64,000 nucleotides of DNA from Prosthecobacter debontii (lineage in GTDB: Bacteria; Verrucomicrobiota; Verrucomicrobiia; Verrucomicrobiales; Verrucomicrobiaceae): the NCBI GenBank assembly GCA_945869675.1, contig CAMBPS010000002.1, forward strand, positions 25,658 through 89,657. Direction: 5' to 3'. The notes under the pieces are model-generated. The model saw only the letters and a list, made by a program, of their open reading frames with translations, was not told the origin of the DNA and did no database searches. Below, one piece after another: positions 35,995 to 45,291 of the stretch (positions are counted from its first letter, which is position 1; each line of letters opens with the position of its first letter). The position numbers and the translations under genes are program-made.

Positions 35995-36776
35995 GAGAGA
36001 GTGGTGAAGCGAATCGAGGTTTGGGTGATATTGATCCACTGAATCGCCTTGAGATTTGTATGTCGGAGCAGCCGGATGGCCTGACGCTCAAAGTCATCAA
36101 GCCTGTCCTGCAAAGCTGTCACTTTGAAAGCGACTCCTGGTGCGACGAGGCGCATGCGCTGATCCGCCAAATGACCTTTGGGGCCAATCACCGGCACTGG
36201 CACAAGCACCTTTTCGTCTCCTCCGAGGAAGTGGGTAATGGCCTCTTCGTAGAGTCCCGTTTCCAGGTCCGCGCCCCAATCGGCGATCAGAGGCATGAGA
36301 ATATCGCGGAGAGCTTCCGCGCCAGCGGACTGAAGACTCCATCTGGCATCGTCAATGTGTGGGTTTTTCAGATCGACGAGTCTCGCCGGGCAATTGACGA
36401 ACTCATGCCCGACAGACTCAGGGCGCATGTTGATGACCTTGCCGTGTGCGAGGTCGAGAAGGAGCAGATAGTTGAGCGTTTGGCCACGATGACGGGGATG
36501 AATCGCGTCCGCAGCCTTGAACTCGAAGAGGCCACTGCTGTTGATCAGCACATCCACATAGTAAGTCTTCGAGAAGGCACCGTGCGTGACGATGATTTCC
36601 AACTCCAGCACTACGCCGCTCATTCGATCAGCGAGTTCCTTCTTGTAAACGATCTCGTCAAAGAAGCGACCGAAGTCATTGTGGATGGCGAAGACATGAT
36701 CCATGACCTCACTGGAAAGCAGCTTGAACCGCTCCTGCGAGATGCGGTTTGTTGGAATCGGGCAGTGAATTGGCAT
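35991..36776 (-). CDS. GxxExxY-type protein, PD-(D/E)XK nuclease-like
   Basis: The protein has 261 aa. The N-terminal FGRFFDEIVYKKEL contains the Glu and Tyr (E41, Y44) of the GxxExxY motif. The nuclease-like core reads YYVDVLINSSGLFEFKAAD, giving D75 and an E-x-K at 85-87, followed by HPRHRGQTLNYLLLLD as in PDDEXK_3 family members. A C-terminal part of about 100 residues (from VGHEFVNCPARLVDL) extends the usual 130-aa family. It is the first gene of a coupled pair: its TGA overlaps the ATG of the DUF1592 gene. Palindromic repeats flank it on both sides (copy B downstream, C and D upstream). The function of GxxExxY proteins is not known. Catalytic residues appear intact. Confidence 0.85.
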   Translation of the reverse strand: MPIHCPIPTNRISQERFKLLSSEVMDHVFAIHNDFGRFFDEIVYKKELADRMSGVVLELEIIVTHGAFSKTYYVDVLINSSGLFEFKAADAIHPRHRGQTLNYLLLLDLAHGKVINMRPESVGHEFVNCPARLVDLKNPHIDDARWSLQSAGAEALRDILMPLIADWGADLETGLYEEAITHFLGGDEKVLVPVPVIGPKGHLADQRMRLVAPGVAFKVTALQDRLDDFERQAIRLLRHTNLKAIQWINITQTSIRFTTLS

Positions 36777-36785
36777 TAGCGATGA

Positions 36786-36849
36786 AGGCCGGTAAAAGGT
36801 TAGGGGTAAAAGATTCAGAGATCCGATTTCAAGCTTCTACCAACAGATT
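36786..36849. repeat. Palindromic element, copy C (decayed)
   Basis: The left arm (GGTAAAAG-N6-GGTAAAAG, beginning near 36790) is intact and matches copy D over about 40 bp, including the flank GATGAAGGC. The right arm keeps only one degenerate octamer (CTTCTACC) and ends CAACAGATT, as though an internal unit was deleted. It begins about 10 bp upstream of the GxxExxY start codon. Confidence 0.7.
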
Positions 36850-36935
36850 TGGACTGCGTGGGCTAGGCAGACGGAGTGCAATTAGGGGTCCTGTTTGGCG
36901 ATTGGCGAGTTTGGCAGTGGATGGGGATTGGTGAT

Positions 36936-37019
36936 GAAGGCTGATAAAAGGTTGGGGGTAAAAGATTCAGAGATTTGAGTTCCAATCTTTTACCCCAAAT
37001 CTTTTACCAGCAGATTCTG
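36936..37019. repeat. Palindromic element, copy D
   Basis: The left arm (GATAAAAG-N6-GGTAAAAG, 36942 onward) pairs with CTTTTACC-N6-CTTTTACC near 36986-37008, with 3 mismatches in 27 bp. It lies just past the stop of the DUF1552 gene at 37020. Because it is transcribed, it could fold as a hairpin in the mRNA between two genes. Confidence 0.85.
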
Positions 37020-38294
37020 TCAGGCCATCAGTTCCTTCACCACACCCGTGCTGTCACCGTGGCGTTCGGCTTGAATGCCGAGGCCGTGGAGCATGGTCAG
37101 CCACACGTTGCAGAGCGGTGTGTCTTTGGGCAGCACGAGATGGTGGCCGAGTTTGAGCTTGGCGGCTCCGCCGGTGAGGAGCGTGGGGCAGTTGTCGAGA
37201 TAATGGATGGTGCGGATGTTGCTGCCATACGCGAGCGAGACGTGATCGAACAAACTCGTGCCATCGGCCTCCTTTGTGGCTTTCAGCTTGTCGATGAGGC
37301 CAGCGAGCAGCTCGCTCTGCGTCACATCACGCTTCTGCGAGGCCGCCATGCGGTCGCCGGGCGAGTAGTGGCTCATGTCATGCGGTGCGACCTTCGTGCC
37401 GAGGCTCTGCAGCAACGTCCCGACCGGCTGGCGATACGTCAGCACTCGCGTGCTGTCCGTTTGCAAAGCGGCGACGACGAGGTCATACATCACCTTGATC
37501 TCCTCCTTACCCGCGAGACCCGGCTTGGGCTCGGCGACGGGCGGTTTGGACTTCGGCACGCTGAGCCATTGCTCGTCCTTGCCAAGTCGCACCTCAATGT
37601 CGCGGATGCTTTGGTAGTATTCGTCGAGCTTGTCGATATCCGTCTTCGTGAGCCCGTTCTGCACACGCTTCGCATCCTCCAGCACGGCATCGAGCACGCT
37701 GCGCTTCTGCGCGAGCATCGCCTGCCGTTCGCTTAACGGCGTGGTGTCATCTGAAAACAGATGATGAAACGCTGCGACGGGATTTTCTAGCCCCGCCATC
37801 GGTTTGCCGCGCGGGTCCCAAGCCATCGACAAGCCAGGCCCGTGCCCCGAGTTCGCCACGTCCGGAGTATTGAGCTGGATCGAGGCAAAACGCGTCTCTT
37901 TCCCCAAATACGCCGCCGCCACCTGATCCGCGCTGATGCTGTTGTGAAAGCTTTGCCCCGGCTCTGCATAGCGATTCGCGCCCGTCAGCCAGAAGGTGCT
38001 GCCCCAGTGCGCCTCGTTGGCAAACTTGTTCGAGCAACCCTGCAGCACCGTGATGTCCTTCTGATGCCTAGCGAGTGGCTTCAACCCTTCCGACAGTTCC
38101 CACGCCGCGCCCGTCTTCTTCACATCCGGAAACCACGTCTCATTCGTCACACCCCAGCCAAAGCCGAGAAACACCATTCGCTTCGGCGGTGTCGCGACTT
38201 TCGGAGCGGCGAAGGCTTTGAAGCCGATGGATTCAAGCGCAGGCAATGCCATGAGCGTGCCAGTGCTGCGGAGGAAATGGCGGCGGGTGGTCAT
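37020..38294 (-). CDS. DUF1552 family Tat-exported protein (copy 3)
   Basis: The protein has 424 aa from the ATG at 38294; the frame is open 77 codons upstream into the previous gene, but this ATG gives the Tat signal TTRRHFLRSTGTLMALPALES. It is a close paralogue of the gene at 30.6 kb, sharing VFLGFGWGVTNETWFPD, GLKPLARH, WLTGANRYAEPG, VLTYRQP and SGVLKEL-like or TGVVKEL ends. It is the third gene of the six-gene run (cytochrome, hydrolase, DUF1552, GxxExxY, cytochrome, DUF1552), which looks like a duplicated cytochrome/DUF1552 pair. The role is unknown. Confidence 0.92.
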   Translation of the reverse strand: MTTRRHFLRSTGTLMALPALESIGFKAFAAPKVATPPKRMVFLGFGWGVTNETWFPDVKKTGAAWELSEGLKPLARHQKDITVLQGCSNKFANEAHWGSTFWLTGANRYAEPGQSFHNSISADQVAAAYLGKETRFASIQLNTPDVANSGHGPGLSMAWDPRGKPMAGLENPVAAFHHLFSDDTTPLSERQAMLAQKRSVLDAVLEDAKRVQNGLTKTDIDKLDEYYQSIRDIEVRLGKDEQWLSVPKSKPPVAEPKPGLAGKEEIKVMYDLVVAALQTDSTRVLTYRQPVGTLLQSLGTKVAPHDMSHYSPGDRMAASQKRDVTQSELLAGLIDKLKATKEADGTSLFDHVSLAYGSNIRTIHYLDNCPTLLTGGAAKLKLGHHLVLPKDTPLCNVWLTMLHGLGIQAERHGDSTGVVKELMA

Positions 38295-38367
38295 AGGACG
38301 CGGGGAATTTGAGAGGTGAAGTTTTGGAGTAATGGACTGAGTTGAGGCAGGAGAATGGTTTCCAGGT

Positions 38368-39384
38368 TCATTTCCGCTGCGGTTGATCCATCTCGCAATC
38401 CGCGTCCATCGGCGTGGCAGCACCGCTTTGATCGATGGGATGGGTGAAGAGGTAGTGGAAGACCTCATCATACACCCACTGGCCCATGACGTCCTTTCCA
38501 CCGGGCACGACAATGGTGTGGGCACGGCTGGCGTTGTTTTTCACGTCGATGTTGGTGATGAGGCGGCGTGTGTTGCCGTAGGGTGCTTTGGCGACGTCGA
38601 TGTTCACGATGGGGCCGTGGTTGTGCATCTTGAGCAGTTGCCAGGAGCGGCAGTAGTGATCGGCGGTCCAACCACCGTCGAGAACATGAGTGAAGCCGAA
38701 AAAGCGATTCGAGGGCGTGGCGGAGGGGCCGCCTTGCCAAGTCTCGGTGTTGTCACGCGGGCCGGAGAACATCACGACGCGGTCAACCTTTTGATGCATG
38801 GCAAAACGGGCCGAGGTCGTGCTGCCGTGCGAGATGCCACTCATGATGACGTTCTCCCAGCGCAGGCCGTTGCCATCGTCGGAGATGAACTGCTGCCACT
38901 TGCCCTCGGGGTTCGCTTTGACGAGCCATTTCACGAACTGCAACGAGCGTTCCATCATGCCGTCGGGCTTCGGGATTTTCACCAGCGGGCTATGATCCTC
39001 GCCCGTGGCCGCTTCGAGGCGGATATTTCCCAGCGCGGTGCCGCTGCCGTCTTCGTACTGTTCTTTGGTGATGCCGGCGAACCAGCCATTCGAGTAATGC
39101 GGCTGAATGCCGTGATAGCCGTAGCTGGAGATGCGCTCGAAGAGCCCTTGATTGTGCCCCATGAGCCAGATCACGAGTTTGCCCTGCAACGGCACACGCG
39201 TGTCCACGACGGCATGTTGGAGGTCGGCCGGCTTTCCCTTGTCATCGGTGAAGGTGAATTTGATCTCCGGGTGCTCCTTCGCACGCGGATCGATCTCGCT
39301 GGCTCGCTTCGAGAGGCCAAAACGCTGGCTCTCGGCAGCGTGGAGGTGGGTGACAAGGAGGAAGGTGAAAAGAAGGGATTTCAC
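38368..39384 (-). CDS. Secreted alpha/beta-hydrolase-like protein
   Basis: The protein has 338 aa. The start is a GTG at 39384, which directly gives a signal peptide (KSLLFTFLLVTHLHAAES). A nucleophile elbow GISHGS is near residue 196, after a YGYHGIQPHY segment. Further conserved-looking parts are VDRVVMFSGPRDNTETWQ and the late histidine region VVPGGKDVMGQWVYDEVFHYLF. It may belong to the BPSS1187-type hydrolase family, but I cannot confirm this. It sits 73 bp from the DUF1552 gene and 48 bp from the DUF1592 cytochrome on the same strand, so it is probably part of that system. No substrate can be proposed. Confidence 0.7.
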   Translation of the reverse strand: MKSLLFTFLLVTHLHAAESQRFGLSKRASEIDPRAKEHPEIKFTFTDDKGKPADLQHAVVDTRVPLQGKLVIWLMGHNQGLFERISSYGYHGIQPHYSNGWFAGITKEQYEDGSGTALGNIRLEAATGEDHSPLVKIPKPDGMMERSLQFVKWLVKANPEGKWQQFISDDGNGLRWENVIMSGISHGSTTSARFAMHQKVDRVVMFSGPRDNTETWQGGPSATPSNRFFGFTHVLDGGWTADHYCRSWQLLKMHNHGPIVNIDVAKAPYGNTRRLITNIDVKNNASRAHTIVVPGGKDVMGQWVYDEVFHYLFTHPIDQSGAATPMDADCEMDQPQRK

Positions 39385-39432
39385 GCGGATGTGGAGTGAA
39401 TTGTAGGCAGAAGAATGGGATGCAATGCTCTC

Positions 39433-42114
39433 TCACTTCATGTGAAACTCACGGCTATTGATGAGCGCCCGGATGAACTCCCTCATCGCGAAGTTTTTCT
39501 TCCCGGCCTGTGCGATCATCTCATTCACCAGCGGCTCATCACGGAAGCCGATGGGGCGCCCGAGGGCGAACTCGATCAAGGCTTCGCTGAAGCTGCGGGC
39601 GAAGGCGTCGGACTTGCTGGCGATAAGGTTGCGCAGATCGAAGTAGTCTTTAAAGGCAGGACCTTTGTGGAAGGCGGCGGCGGCAGCGATGGTCCAGGTT
39701 TTCTTGGTCTTGGGGTCGGTTTTGCCATTGGCGTCGAGGGCGGTATAGCTGTCCTCGGTGCGCCATTGGCCAGCGGCGTCGAAGTTTTCCAGGCCGAAGC
39801 CAATGGGATCGATCTTGCGATGGCAACTGGCGCATTGCGGATCCTCTTGATGCGCAATCAAACGCTCATGCGTGGTGAGCACCTTGCCGGCGAGTCGCGT
39901 GATGGCAGGCACGTTGGCAGGCGCGGGCGGTGGTGGATCGTGCAGAAGTTTTCGAAGCACCCAGGCGCCACGCTCGACGGGGCTGGTGCGTTCACCATTG
40001 CCGCCCATGAAGTGAATGGCCGCCATGCCGAGCAAGCCACCGCGCGGCGAGTCCTTCGGCAGCGACACCTTTTCGTAGTTATCGCCCTTCAGGCCCTGAA
40101 TGCCGTAGTAGTGAGCGAGCACGCGATTGATGACGACGTAATCGCTTTTCAAAAGATCAGTCAGGCTGGCGTTGTTTTTCAGGATGTACGCGATAGTCTC
40201 GTGGATCTCGCCTTTGGCGGCGACCTTCGTGCCGGTGTCAAAGCGCGGATACAGCGCGCGATTCACCTCAAAGAAATCGATGCGATCGAGTCCGAGCCAC
40301 TGATGCACAAAGGCGGTCAAGAAGCCCTCCGAACGCGGGTCATCAAGCAGGCGATTTGTTTGCGTGGCGAGCACCTCAGGCTTCGAAAGGTCGCTGTTTC
40401 GCAACTCGGCATCCGGCGGGGCGCTCCAGAGGAAATACGAGAGTCGTGTGGCGAGTTCCGCACTTGTCAAAGAGCGGCGTTTTTCATCAGGTGAAGGCTC
40501 GACGAGGTAGAGAAACATCGGCGAAGCCAACACAACCGCCAGCGTTTCCTTCAGCGCGGCGACGGGCTTGTCACCGGCTTTACGGCGCATGTCGTAGAGC
40601 CTGATCAAGCGATCCACATAGTCCGCAGGCGGCGTGGTGCAGCGAAAGGCCTCAGTGGCGAAACGCTCGAAGGCCGCACTCAGTTCGGCGGCAGCAGGCG
40701 CGGGCGATTTGTCATCGAGCGGCAGCTTCAGTGCGGCAAAACCAGGCGGCACGGGCTTCGTGGTATTCGGCACACGCTCGACCTCGATCCAGTCCACCCA
40801 CAGCGCCAGTTCGGGACCGATGCCATTGAGCTTCACGGCCTCGGCACGTTTGCGACCGCCTTCTTCGTTGGTGTCCCAACTGCCTTTCTCGCGGAAGAAT
40901 AGCGAACGATTGTCACGACTCAGATTTGCCCGCGTCAGTGTGAGCGGGATCTCGATGGTCTGCGGATTCTCCATCGTGCCAGTGATCTCGAATGTGTTCA
41001 GCACCTTGCCTGTGCGGGCGTGAATGCCGAAATCGAGAAAGCGGCGCTCCGCTGGCGTATCCTTCACCGCCGCTGCTCGCACTCGAACAGTGTAATCGCC
41101 CACTGGCCAATCAAATGGCACGAGCAGCTCGATGTAGTTCACATTCAGCTCCGCCGGATGCCGCGTTTGCACGCCCAGATAAGCACCGCGATCCACGTCC
41201 GGCATCTGCGTGTAATACTCGTGATACTTCAACCAACCGGCACCGAGTGAGTCGTTCGCCAAATCGGCATCATTCTCGCCTTTTTTGTCAAAGCCAAACG
41301 TGCGCGGATTCGGCGCACCGGGGATGCGCGCCCACTCACGGCGGAGGCGCGATACATTGTTTTTCACCTCCTCGCGAATCTTCGCGACGATCTCTTTGTT
41401 CTCCGGCTTCGCAGCGGCGTCATCGACGGCCTTCACCCACTTCTGCGCTCGATCGCGGGCATCGATTTGATACTTCACGAAATCCTTCACCTTAGGCGTC
41501 GTCATCTCGCCCTCATAATGCAGCTTCTTCGTCACGCTTGCCGCCGTTTGCCAGGCAAACGCCTCCTCCAGCGCCTCGCGACCCAACGCCTGATACTGCT
41601 CGATCTGGTTCGCCGACATGAAGAGATTCGAGCCCACGGTATCAAAGGTCCCCGAGCCACCATCTGGCGGCAGCTCGGCCACATTGATCTCCACACCGAG
41701 CAGTTCCCGCAGTGTATTTTTGTATTCGCGACGATTGAGTCGCCGCATCGTGATGACACCCTTTTGATCCCCAAGAGTGCGCCGAGCAGAGACCATCACA
41801 TTTGCCAGATCATCGAGAAAATCCGCCTTGGCTTCCTTGGAAGGCTGTTTTTCATCCTCCGGCGGCATGTCGCCCGAGTTCATTGCATTCAGCACTTTCT
41901 GCCACTTCTCCGCCGTTTCGACGTTCGTGATGGTAAACGGCAGATCATCGACGCGGAACTTACCCTTTTGCTTTTCAGGACCGTGACAGGAAAGGCAGTG
42001 CTGTTTGAACAATGCCTGATGTTTTTCCTGCATGGCGACGCTCTGCTGGCTTTCGGCCGCACTGGCGATCATTTGAGAGCCGAGTAAGATAGTGAAGATC
42101 AAGTTGAAACGCAT
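39433..42114 (-). CDS. DUF1592-family cytochrome, short paralogue
   Basis: The protein has 893 aa from the ATG at 42114, giving the signal [19 protein letters not shown]; 44 more codons are open upstream. The order is haem site [16 protein letters not shown]1587 ([19 protein letters not shown]), a single middle unit ending [15 protein letters not shown]1595 ([12 protein letters not shown]), DUF1592 ([19 protein letters not shown]), DUF1588 ([19 protein letters not shown]) and DUF1585. It is closely related to the 1362-aa protein at 31.9 kb but has the middle unit once, and it lacks the palindromic insertion before DUF1592 ([17 protein letters not shown]). It is the first gene of the six-gene run. 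Confidence 0.93.
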   Translation of the reverse strand: MRFNLIFTILLGSQMIASAAESQQSVAMQEKHQALFKQHCLSCHGPEKQKGKFRVDDLPFTITNVETAEKWQKVLNAMNSGDMPPEDEKQPSKEAKADFLDDLANVMVSARRTLGDQKGVITMRRLNRREYKNTLRELLGVEINVAELPPDGGSGTFDTVGSNLFMSANQIEQYQALGREALEEAFAWQTAASVTKKLHYEGEMTTPKVKDFVKYQIDARDRAQKWVKAVDDAAAKPENKEIVAKIREEVKNNVSRLRREWARIPGAPNPRTFGFDKKGENDADLANDSLGAGWLKYHEYYTQMPDVDRGAYLGVQTRHPAELNVNYIELLVPFDWPVGDYTVRVRAAAVKDTPAERRFLDFGIHARTGKVLNTFEITGTMENPQTIEIPLTLTRANLSRDNRSLFFREKGSWDTNEEGGRKRAEAVKLNGIGPELALWVDWIEVERVPNTTKPVPPGFAALKLPLDDKSPAPAAAELSAAFERFATEAFRCTTPPADYVDRLIRLYDMRRKAGDKPVAALKETLAVVLASPMFLYLVEPSPDEKRRSLTSAELATRLSYFLWSAPPDAELRNSDLSKPEVLATQTNRLLDDPRSEGFLTAFVHQWLGLDRIDFFEVNRALYPRFDTGTKVAAKGEIHETIAYILKNNASLTDLLKSDYVVINRVLAHYYGIQGLKGDNYEKVSLPKDSPRGGLLGMAAIHFMGGNGERTSPVERGAWVLRKLLHDPPPPAPANVPAITRLAGKVLTTHERLIAHQEDPQCASCHRKIDPIGFGLENFDAAGQWRTEDSYTALDANGKTDPKTKKTWTIAAAAAFHKGPAFKDYFDLRNLIASKSDAFARSFSEALIEFALGRPIGFRDEPLVNEMIAQAGKKNFAMREFIRALINSREFHMK

Positions 42115-42507
42115 GAGTAAAGGCAAGAGAAGATGAAGACTAGAGACGACCCTCGTCGTTGCTAGGCCATGACTTTTGAAAAAACTGGGTCGGTTTAACC
42201 ATGTCCTTAAAGCAAGGACATGGGGTGAGGCGAAGTAGGTCAACATTCATGACCTCTTTTCAACGCTTCTGATCAAGGCTTTCCTGCCCATGACTCCCAA
42301 TTTTTGTCAGCCTGTTTTGATGAGACGGGTGAAGGCGATTCAGTTTCGCCCGGCTCAATCGAGATCGAGAATAGTTTCATTGCTAAGGTCGTGGCCTCGT
42401 CTGGGAGCATTGGCTCGGCAAGGTCAGCCTGCCGCGGCGAAATGGACCTAAGCGAAGGCTGAAGACAAGGTCATTTCAAGGAGCAACCCCTTTTGCGCGA
42501 ATGGCCT
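42115..42507. other. Intergenic region with a 23-bp dyad
   Basis: The stretch separates the start of the DUF1592 run from the 3' end of the YeeE gene and must hold the promoter of the run. No open frame of interest was seen. The only clear structure is the dyad at 42200-42222. Confidence 0.6.
42200..42222. promoter_or_regulatory. Perfect 9-bp inverted repeat upstream of the DUF1592 run
   Basis: CATGTCCTT (42200-42208) is followed by a 5-nt spacer and AAGGACATG (42214-42222). It lies 86 bp upstream of the first start codon of the six-gene run. There is no T-run, so an operator is more likely than a terminator. Confidence 0.4.
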
Positions 42508-43440
42508 TCATGCATCCATTCGGGGCCGACGGTAAATCCAAAATTGAGAGATTGCGATGGTCAAAATCATCACCGTGTAAGCCACCAAAGCAAAAGGAAG
42601 TAAAAGCGGCACATAAAAGAGGACCAAAGAATCGTGGCTTCCTGGAACCATGAGGCTCCCTGCACCCATCAAAGCTCCTCCCATCAATTTTTGGATCACT
42701 CCCTGAAGATGCATGCCTCTGATTGGCCGAGACGATGTCTTGGTAACGCCACCCCAAATTGCCCCGCCCAACAAGGCCATAAAAAGTAGCAATCTGGGCA
42801 TGAAATTTACAACCTCATTTCTTTTGGCTAGATCAATTAAAAAGTCGCTAAAGGCCCATGGCCCATAAACCAGCATTAATAACAACTGAGCGATAGCAAT
42901 CACGATGGTGGCCATACGAAAATGCCAGAGATGCTTTCTCAAATAAAAAAGACGCGCAAGCATACCAGCCATAATGAACACAATCAACCAAGGCGGTATG
43001 AGCTGAAATGCTTCGCGAGTTTGACTGCTTGGCAGATGGACGTCCAAGTTCAATCCATAGAAGGCCGTTGAACCAGTCCAAAAGCCTAGAAGAGTGAAGC
43101 TGAACATCCATTCAAAATTGCCAATGCGAGAAATGGTGCCAACGACACAGGCGCCATTAATCACGGCACCTAAACCTAACAAAGCTGCCCCCAGAATAGT
43201 CAGCCAAGTAATATCCCAGGCAATCATGGGCTGTTTGCTTACCTTTAAAGACCAAAAAATGAAGAGGCCGCCGGCAACCCATATAGCTGCCTCGAGAAGG
43301 GCAAAAAAACGGCTGCCACGACGATGAATCACGATCTCATCAATAGCTGCAACCGTGCAAGTGCCGCCTCGTTGAACGGCAAATCCCAGAAGGCCTGCGA
43401 GTCCAAAGGCAATAACAAAATGGAATAAGTCAGGGGGCAT
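42508..43440 (-). CDS. YeeE/YedE family sulfur-compound transporter
   Basis: The protein has 310 aa from the ATG at 43440; a TTG seven codons upstream is an alternative. About nine hydrophobic segments are visible. The first family motif QRGGTC is near residue 25, followed by GACVVGT near 100, and GGALMGAGSLMVPGSHDSLVL near 260. These Cys-containing re-entrant motifs are characteristic of YeeE/YedE (TsuA-like) transporters of thiosulfate or related sulfur compounds in the inner membrane. No SirA/TusA-like gene is adjacent, so the cargo is inferred from family only. Confidence 0.87.
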   Translation of the reverse strand: MPPDLFHFVIAFGLAGLLGFAVQRGGTCTVAAIDEIVIHRRGSRFFALLEAAIWVAGGLFIFWSLKVSKQPMIAWDITWLTILGAALLGLGAVINGACVVGTISRIGNFEWMFSFTLLGFWTGSTAFYGLNLDVHLPSSQTREAFQLIPPWLIVFIMAGMLARLFYLRKHLWHFRMATIVIAIAQLLLMLVYGPWAFSDFLIDLAKRNEVVNFMPRLLLFMALLGGAIWGGVTKTSSRPIRGMHLQGVIQKLMGGALMGAGSLMVPGSHDSLVLFYVPLLLPFALVAYTVMILTIAISQFWIYRRPRMDA

Positions 43441-43570
43441 AAAAAATAATCGCTCATTCAATCGACGGCTAGAAAATGGCTTTGGAGCGGAACCGGCTCA
43501 GGTTGGCTTTAGGCTTCAAGGAAAGACGGGGTTTGAGGAAGTCTAACTCTACATCCCATTGTTTTGGTTT

Positions 43571-44434
43571 CTATCCAAGTTCAAAAGTCGTGATTCCAAA
43601 CACCTTGTTGATGCTTGAATGAGGCGCTTGTCCCAAATACATTCGAGCGCATTCAAAAACGTATCTGGCTTCATATTTCCGAAGGAGTTCTACCGCTCCT
43701 TTGTTGATGACAGGAATGTCCAGAAAGACTGGCTGGCCAATAGATGCATTGAGACAGGCTTTATACAATTCCTCCGCCACTTCACTTGTGTCGGCAAATA
43801 GAGGCCCGATTTTGTAGCCTTCGATTGCCTTTCGAATAACCGCATAACCACATAATCGGTTATCCTGCATGAATTTGAAACCTTGGCTATTGGGGGTTCT
43901 CAACCAACTGCGTAAAAAAACCTGCCTTCCATACCCGACACAGTCTCTGTCGTAATCCATGAGTAGCTCATGGTCATTGACGTTGATGGTCGTGATCCGA
44001 TGACTGACATCGAATGCACTTCCCATGCGTTCATAGCGTTCATCTCTGAATGCTATACGGAAGCCGCCCTTTTCGTAGAATGGCTGCATCGCTACCACAC
44101 CATCCATCCCAATCGCTGCCCCGGGGTTCAACCTCCGAATGAGCAGATCTCTTCTCAGATGCCAGAGTTTTCTGCCAATACCTTGCCCCCTGTGCTCGGG
44201 ATGCACGATGAAGAGTCCCATGAATCCGAAGGTCTGATCGTAGGAAACCACAGCACCCCCTGCGATGAGAGTGTCGTCCGTGTAAAATCCATAGAAGCCT
44301 TCAGGATCGGTTTCCCAAAAGACTTCATGATCATGAATCCCTGGATTCCACCCCTCGGCCGCTGCCCAAGTCACCAACGTTTGCAAGCCTTCTTTTGTCA
44401 GTTGTCTGAGTTCGAAATTCTTCGTATCAATCAT
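43571..44434 (-). CDS. GNAT acetyltransferase with C-terminal second domain
   Basis: The protein has 287 aa from the ATG at 44434; a TTG five codons upstream is an alternative. The first GNAT domain (about 1-130) has MGLFIVHPEHRGQGIGRKLW, the acetyl-CoA loop (HRGQGIG). The second half (about 145-287) reads FKFMQDNRLCGYAVIRKAIEGYKIGPLFAD and resembles the C-terminal domain of YitH/HolE-like GNAT proteins, a degenerate GNAT fold. The acceptor is unknown. It is monocistronic. Confidence 0.85.
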   Translation of the reverse strand: MIDTKNFELRQLTKEGLQTLVTWAAAEGWNPGIHDHEVFWETDPEGFYGFYTDDTLIAGGAVVSYDQTFGFMGLFIVHPEHRGQGIGRKLWHLRRDLLIRRLNPGAAIGMDGVVAMQPFYEKGGFRIAFRDERYERMGSAFDVSHRITTINVNDHELLMDYDRDCVGYGRQVFLRSWLRTPNSQGFKFMQDNRLCGYAVIRKAIEGYKIGPLFADTSEVAEELYKACLNASIGQPVFLDIPVINKGAVELLRKYEARYVFECARMYLGQAPHSSINKVFGITTFELG

Positions 44435-44571
44435 TGTTACGCTTATCAATTAATGTCAGATTTTTATGGTTTTGAGCCCTTTCAACGAAACGCTCAAGTG
44501 AAGGTGAATTGATAGCCCAATCACTAGGTTATCTCGAAAATAAATTTGCACCACCACATCGTTCCGAGAAG

Positions 44572-45291
44572 TTAACGACTCAAGTCAAGGGCACGAGTGC
44601 CTTCGATCGCACTTCCGAGTTGATAGCCTTCGATGAGAAGAGGTAAGGTTTCATCGACGGATTCAAAAAACGGTAACTCACCTTTATCGATTTTGGCGTC
44701 CAAAACATCCCTATCCAACAGCTGTTGGGAAAGGTCCAAATAAGTTCCTCCCATCAAGTGCCTGAACTCATGTTGGAAGATCACGGCTGCAAATCCATCC
44801 AATCTTCCCTTCTGCATTTCACCTTGCTCGTTCTGACACTCATACTCAATCCACTCAAAGCTTGCTAGATTACCTCGAGGTTCTCCGTGGGCGCTCAGGC
44901 AGCCATGCCAAAAGTTTTTTCGAAGCGTCGAGACTTGAGTGATTGTTGGGTTGATGAATACTTGTTTAGCTACAGGGCCTAAAACCTTGTACCTCGGATT
45001 GTCTTCCTTCGCTTCGATGATGAATAGCTGGAGTCTTTTACCGATTTGATTGGCTGCAATTCCTACCCCTAATTTGGCCTGCATGACTGCATACATGCGG
45101 TCGATCAGCGAATTCAGTTCCGCTGTATTGAACTCTTCGTCTGTAATCCTTCTGGGGGCTAGATACAGGGTGTTGCGCTCACGCCCAGCAGAGCCCAAAG
45201 GAACGTGCTGAACGACCTCAAATTCGTCCTTCGGCACCTTCAGGGTCAGCGCCTCCTTTTCATCCTCATAAGATTGGCATGGAGTAGTCAT
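44572..45291 (-). CDS. Peptide deformylase-like protein
   Basis: The protein has 239 aa. Motif 1 is GVGIAANQ (75-82; canonical GxGxAAxQ). Motif 2 is HGCLS (canonical EGCLS) with Cys131. Motif 3 is QHEFRHLMG (canonical QHExDHLxG) with H174, E175 and H178. All three metal ligands and the catalytic Glu are present. The Glu before the Cys and the Asp in HEFDH are replaced by His and Arg. The N-terminal extension of about 40 residues is longer than usual. It may be a true deformylase or a paralogue with another role. It stands alone without fmt. Confidence 0.82.
   Translation of the reverse strand: MTTPCQSYEDEKEALTLKVPKDEFEVVQHVPLGSAGRERNTLYLAPRRITDEEFNTAELNSLIDRMYAVMQAKLGVGIAANQIGKRLQLFIIEAKEDNPRYKVLGPVAKQVFINPTITQVSTLRKNFWHGCLSAHGEPRGNLASFEWIEYECQNEQGEMQKGRLDGFAAVIFQHEFRHLMGGTYLDLSQQLLDRDVLDAKIDKGELPFFESVDETLPLLIEGYQLGSAIEGTRALDLSR

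Noticed and set aside
36021..36779. A 252-codon plus-strand frame
   Set aside because: It is antisense to the GxxExxY gene, which has the family motifs and overlaps its downstream partner as ATGA.
36749..36934. A 61-codon plus-strand frame with AGKRLGVKDSEI
   Set aside because: It is produced by palindromic copy C, and there is no conserved protein outside the repeat.
32929..37019. Possible CRISPR array from the recurring GGTAAAAG-containing repeats
   Set aside because: The copies are irregularly spaced, palindromic over their entire length, partly inside a gene, and there are no cas genes.
38383..39399. A 338-codon plus-strand frame
   Set aside because: It mirrors the secreted hydrolase gene almost exactly; only the minus-strand reading has a signal peptide and a GxSxG motif.
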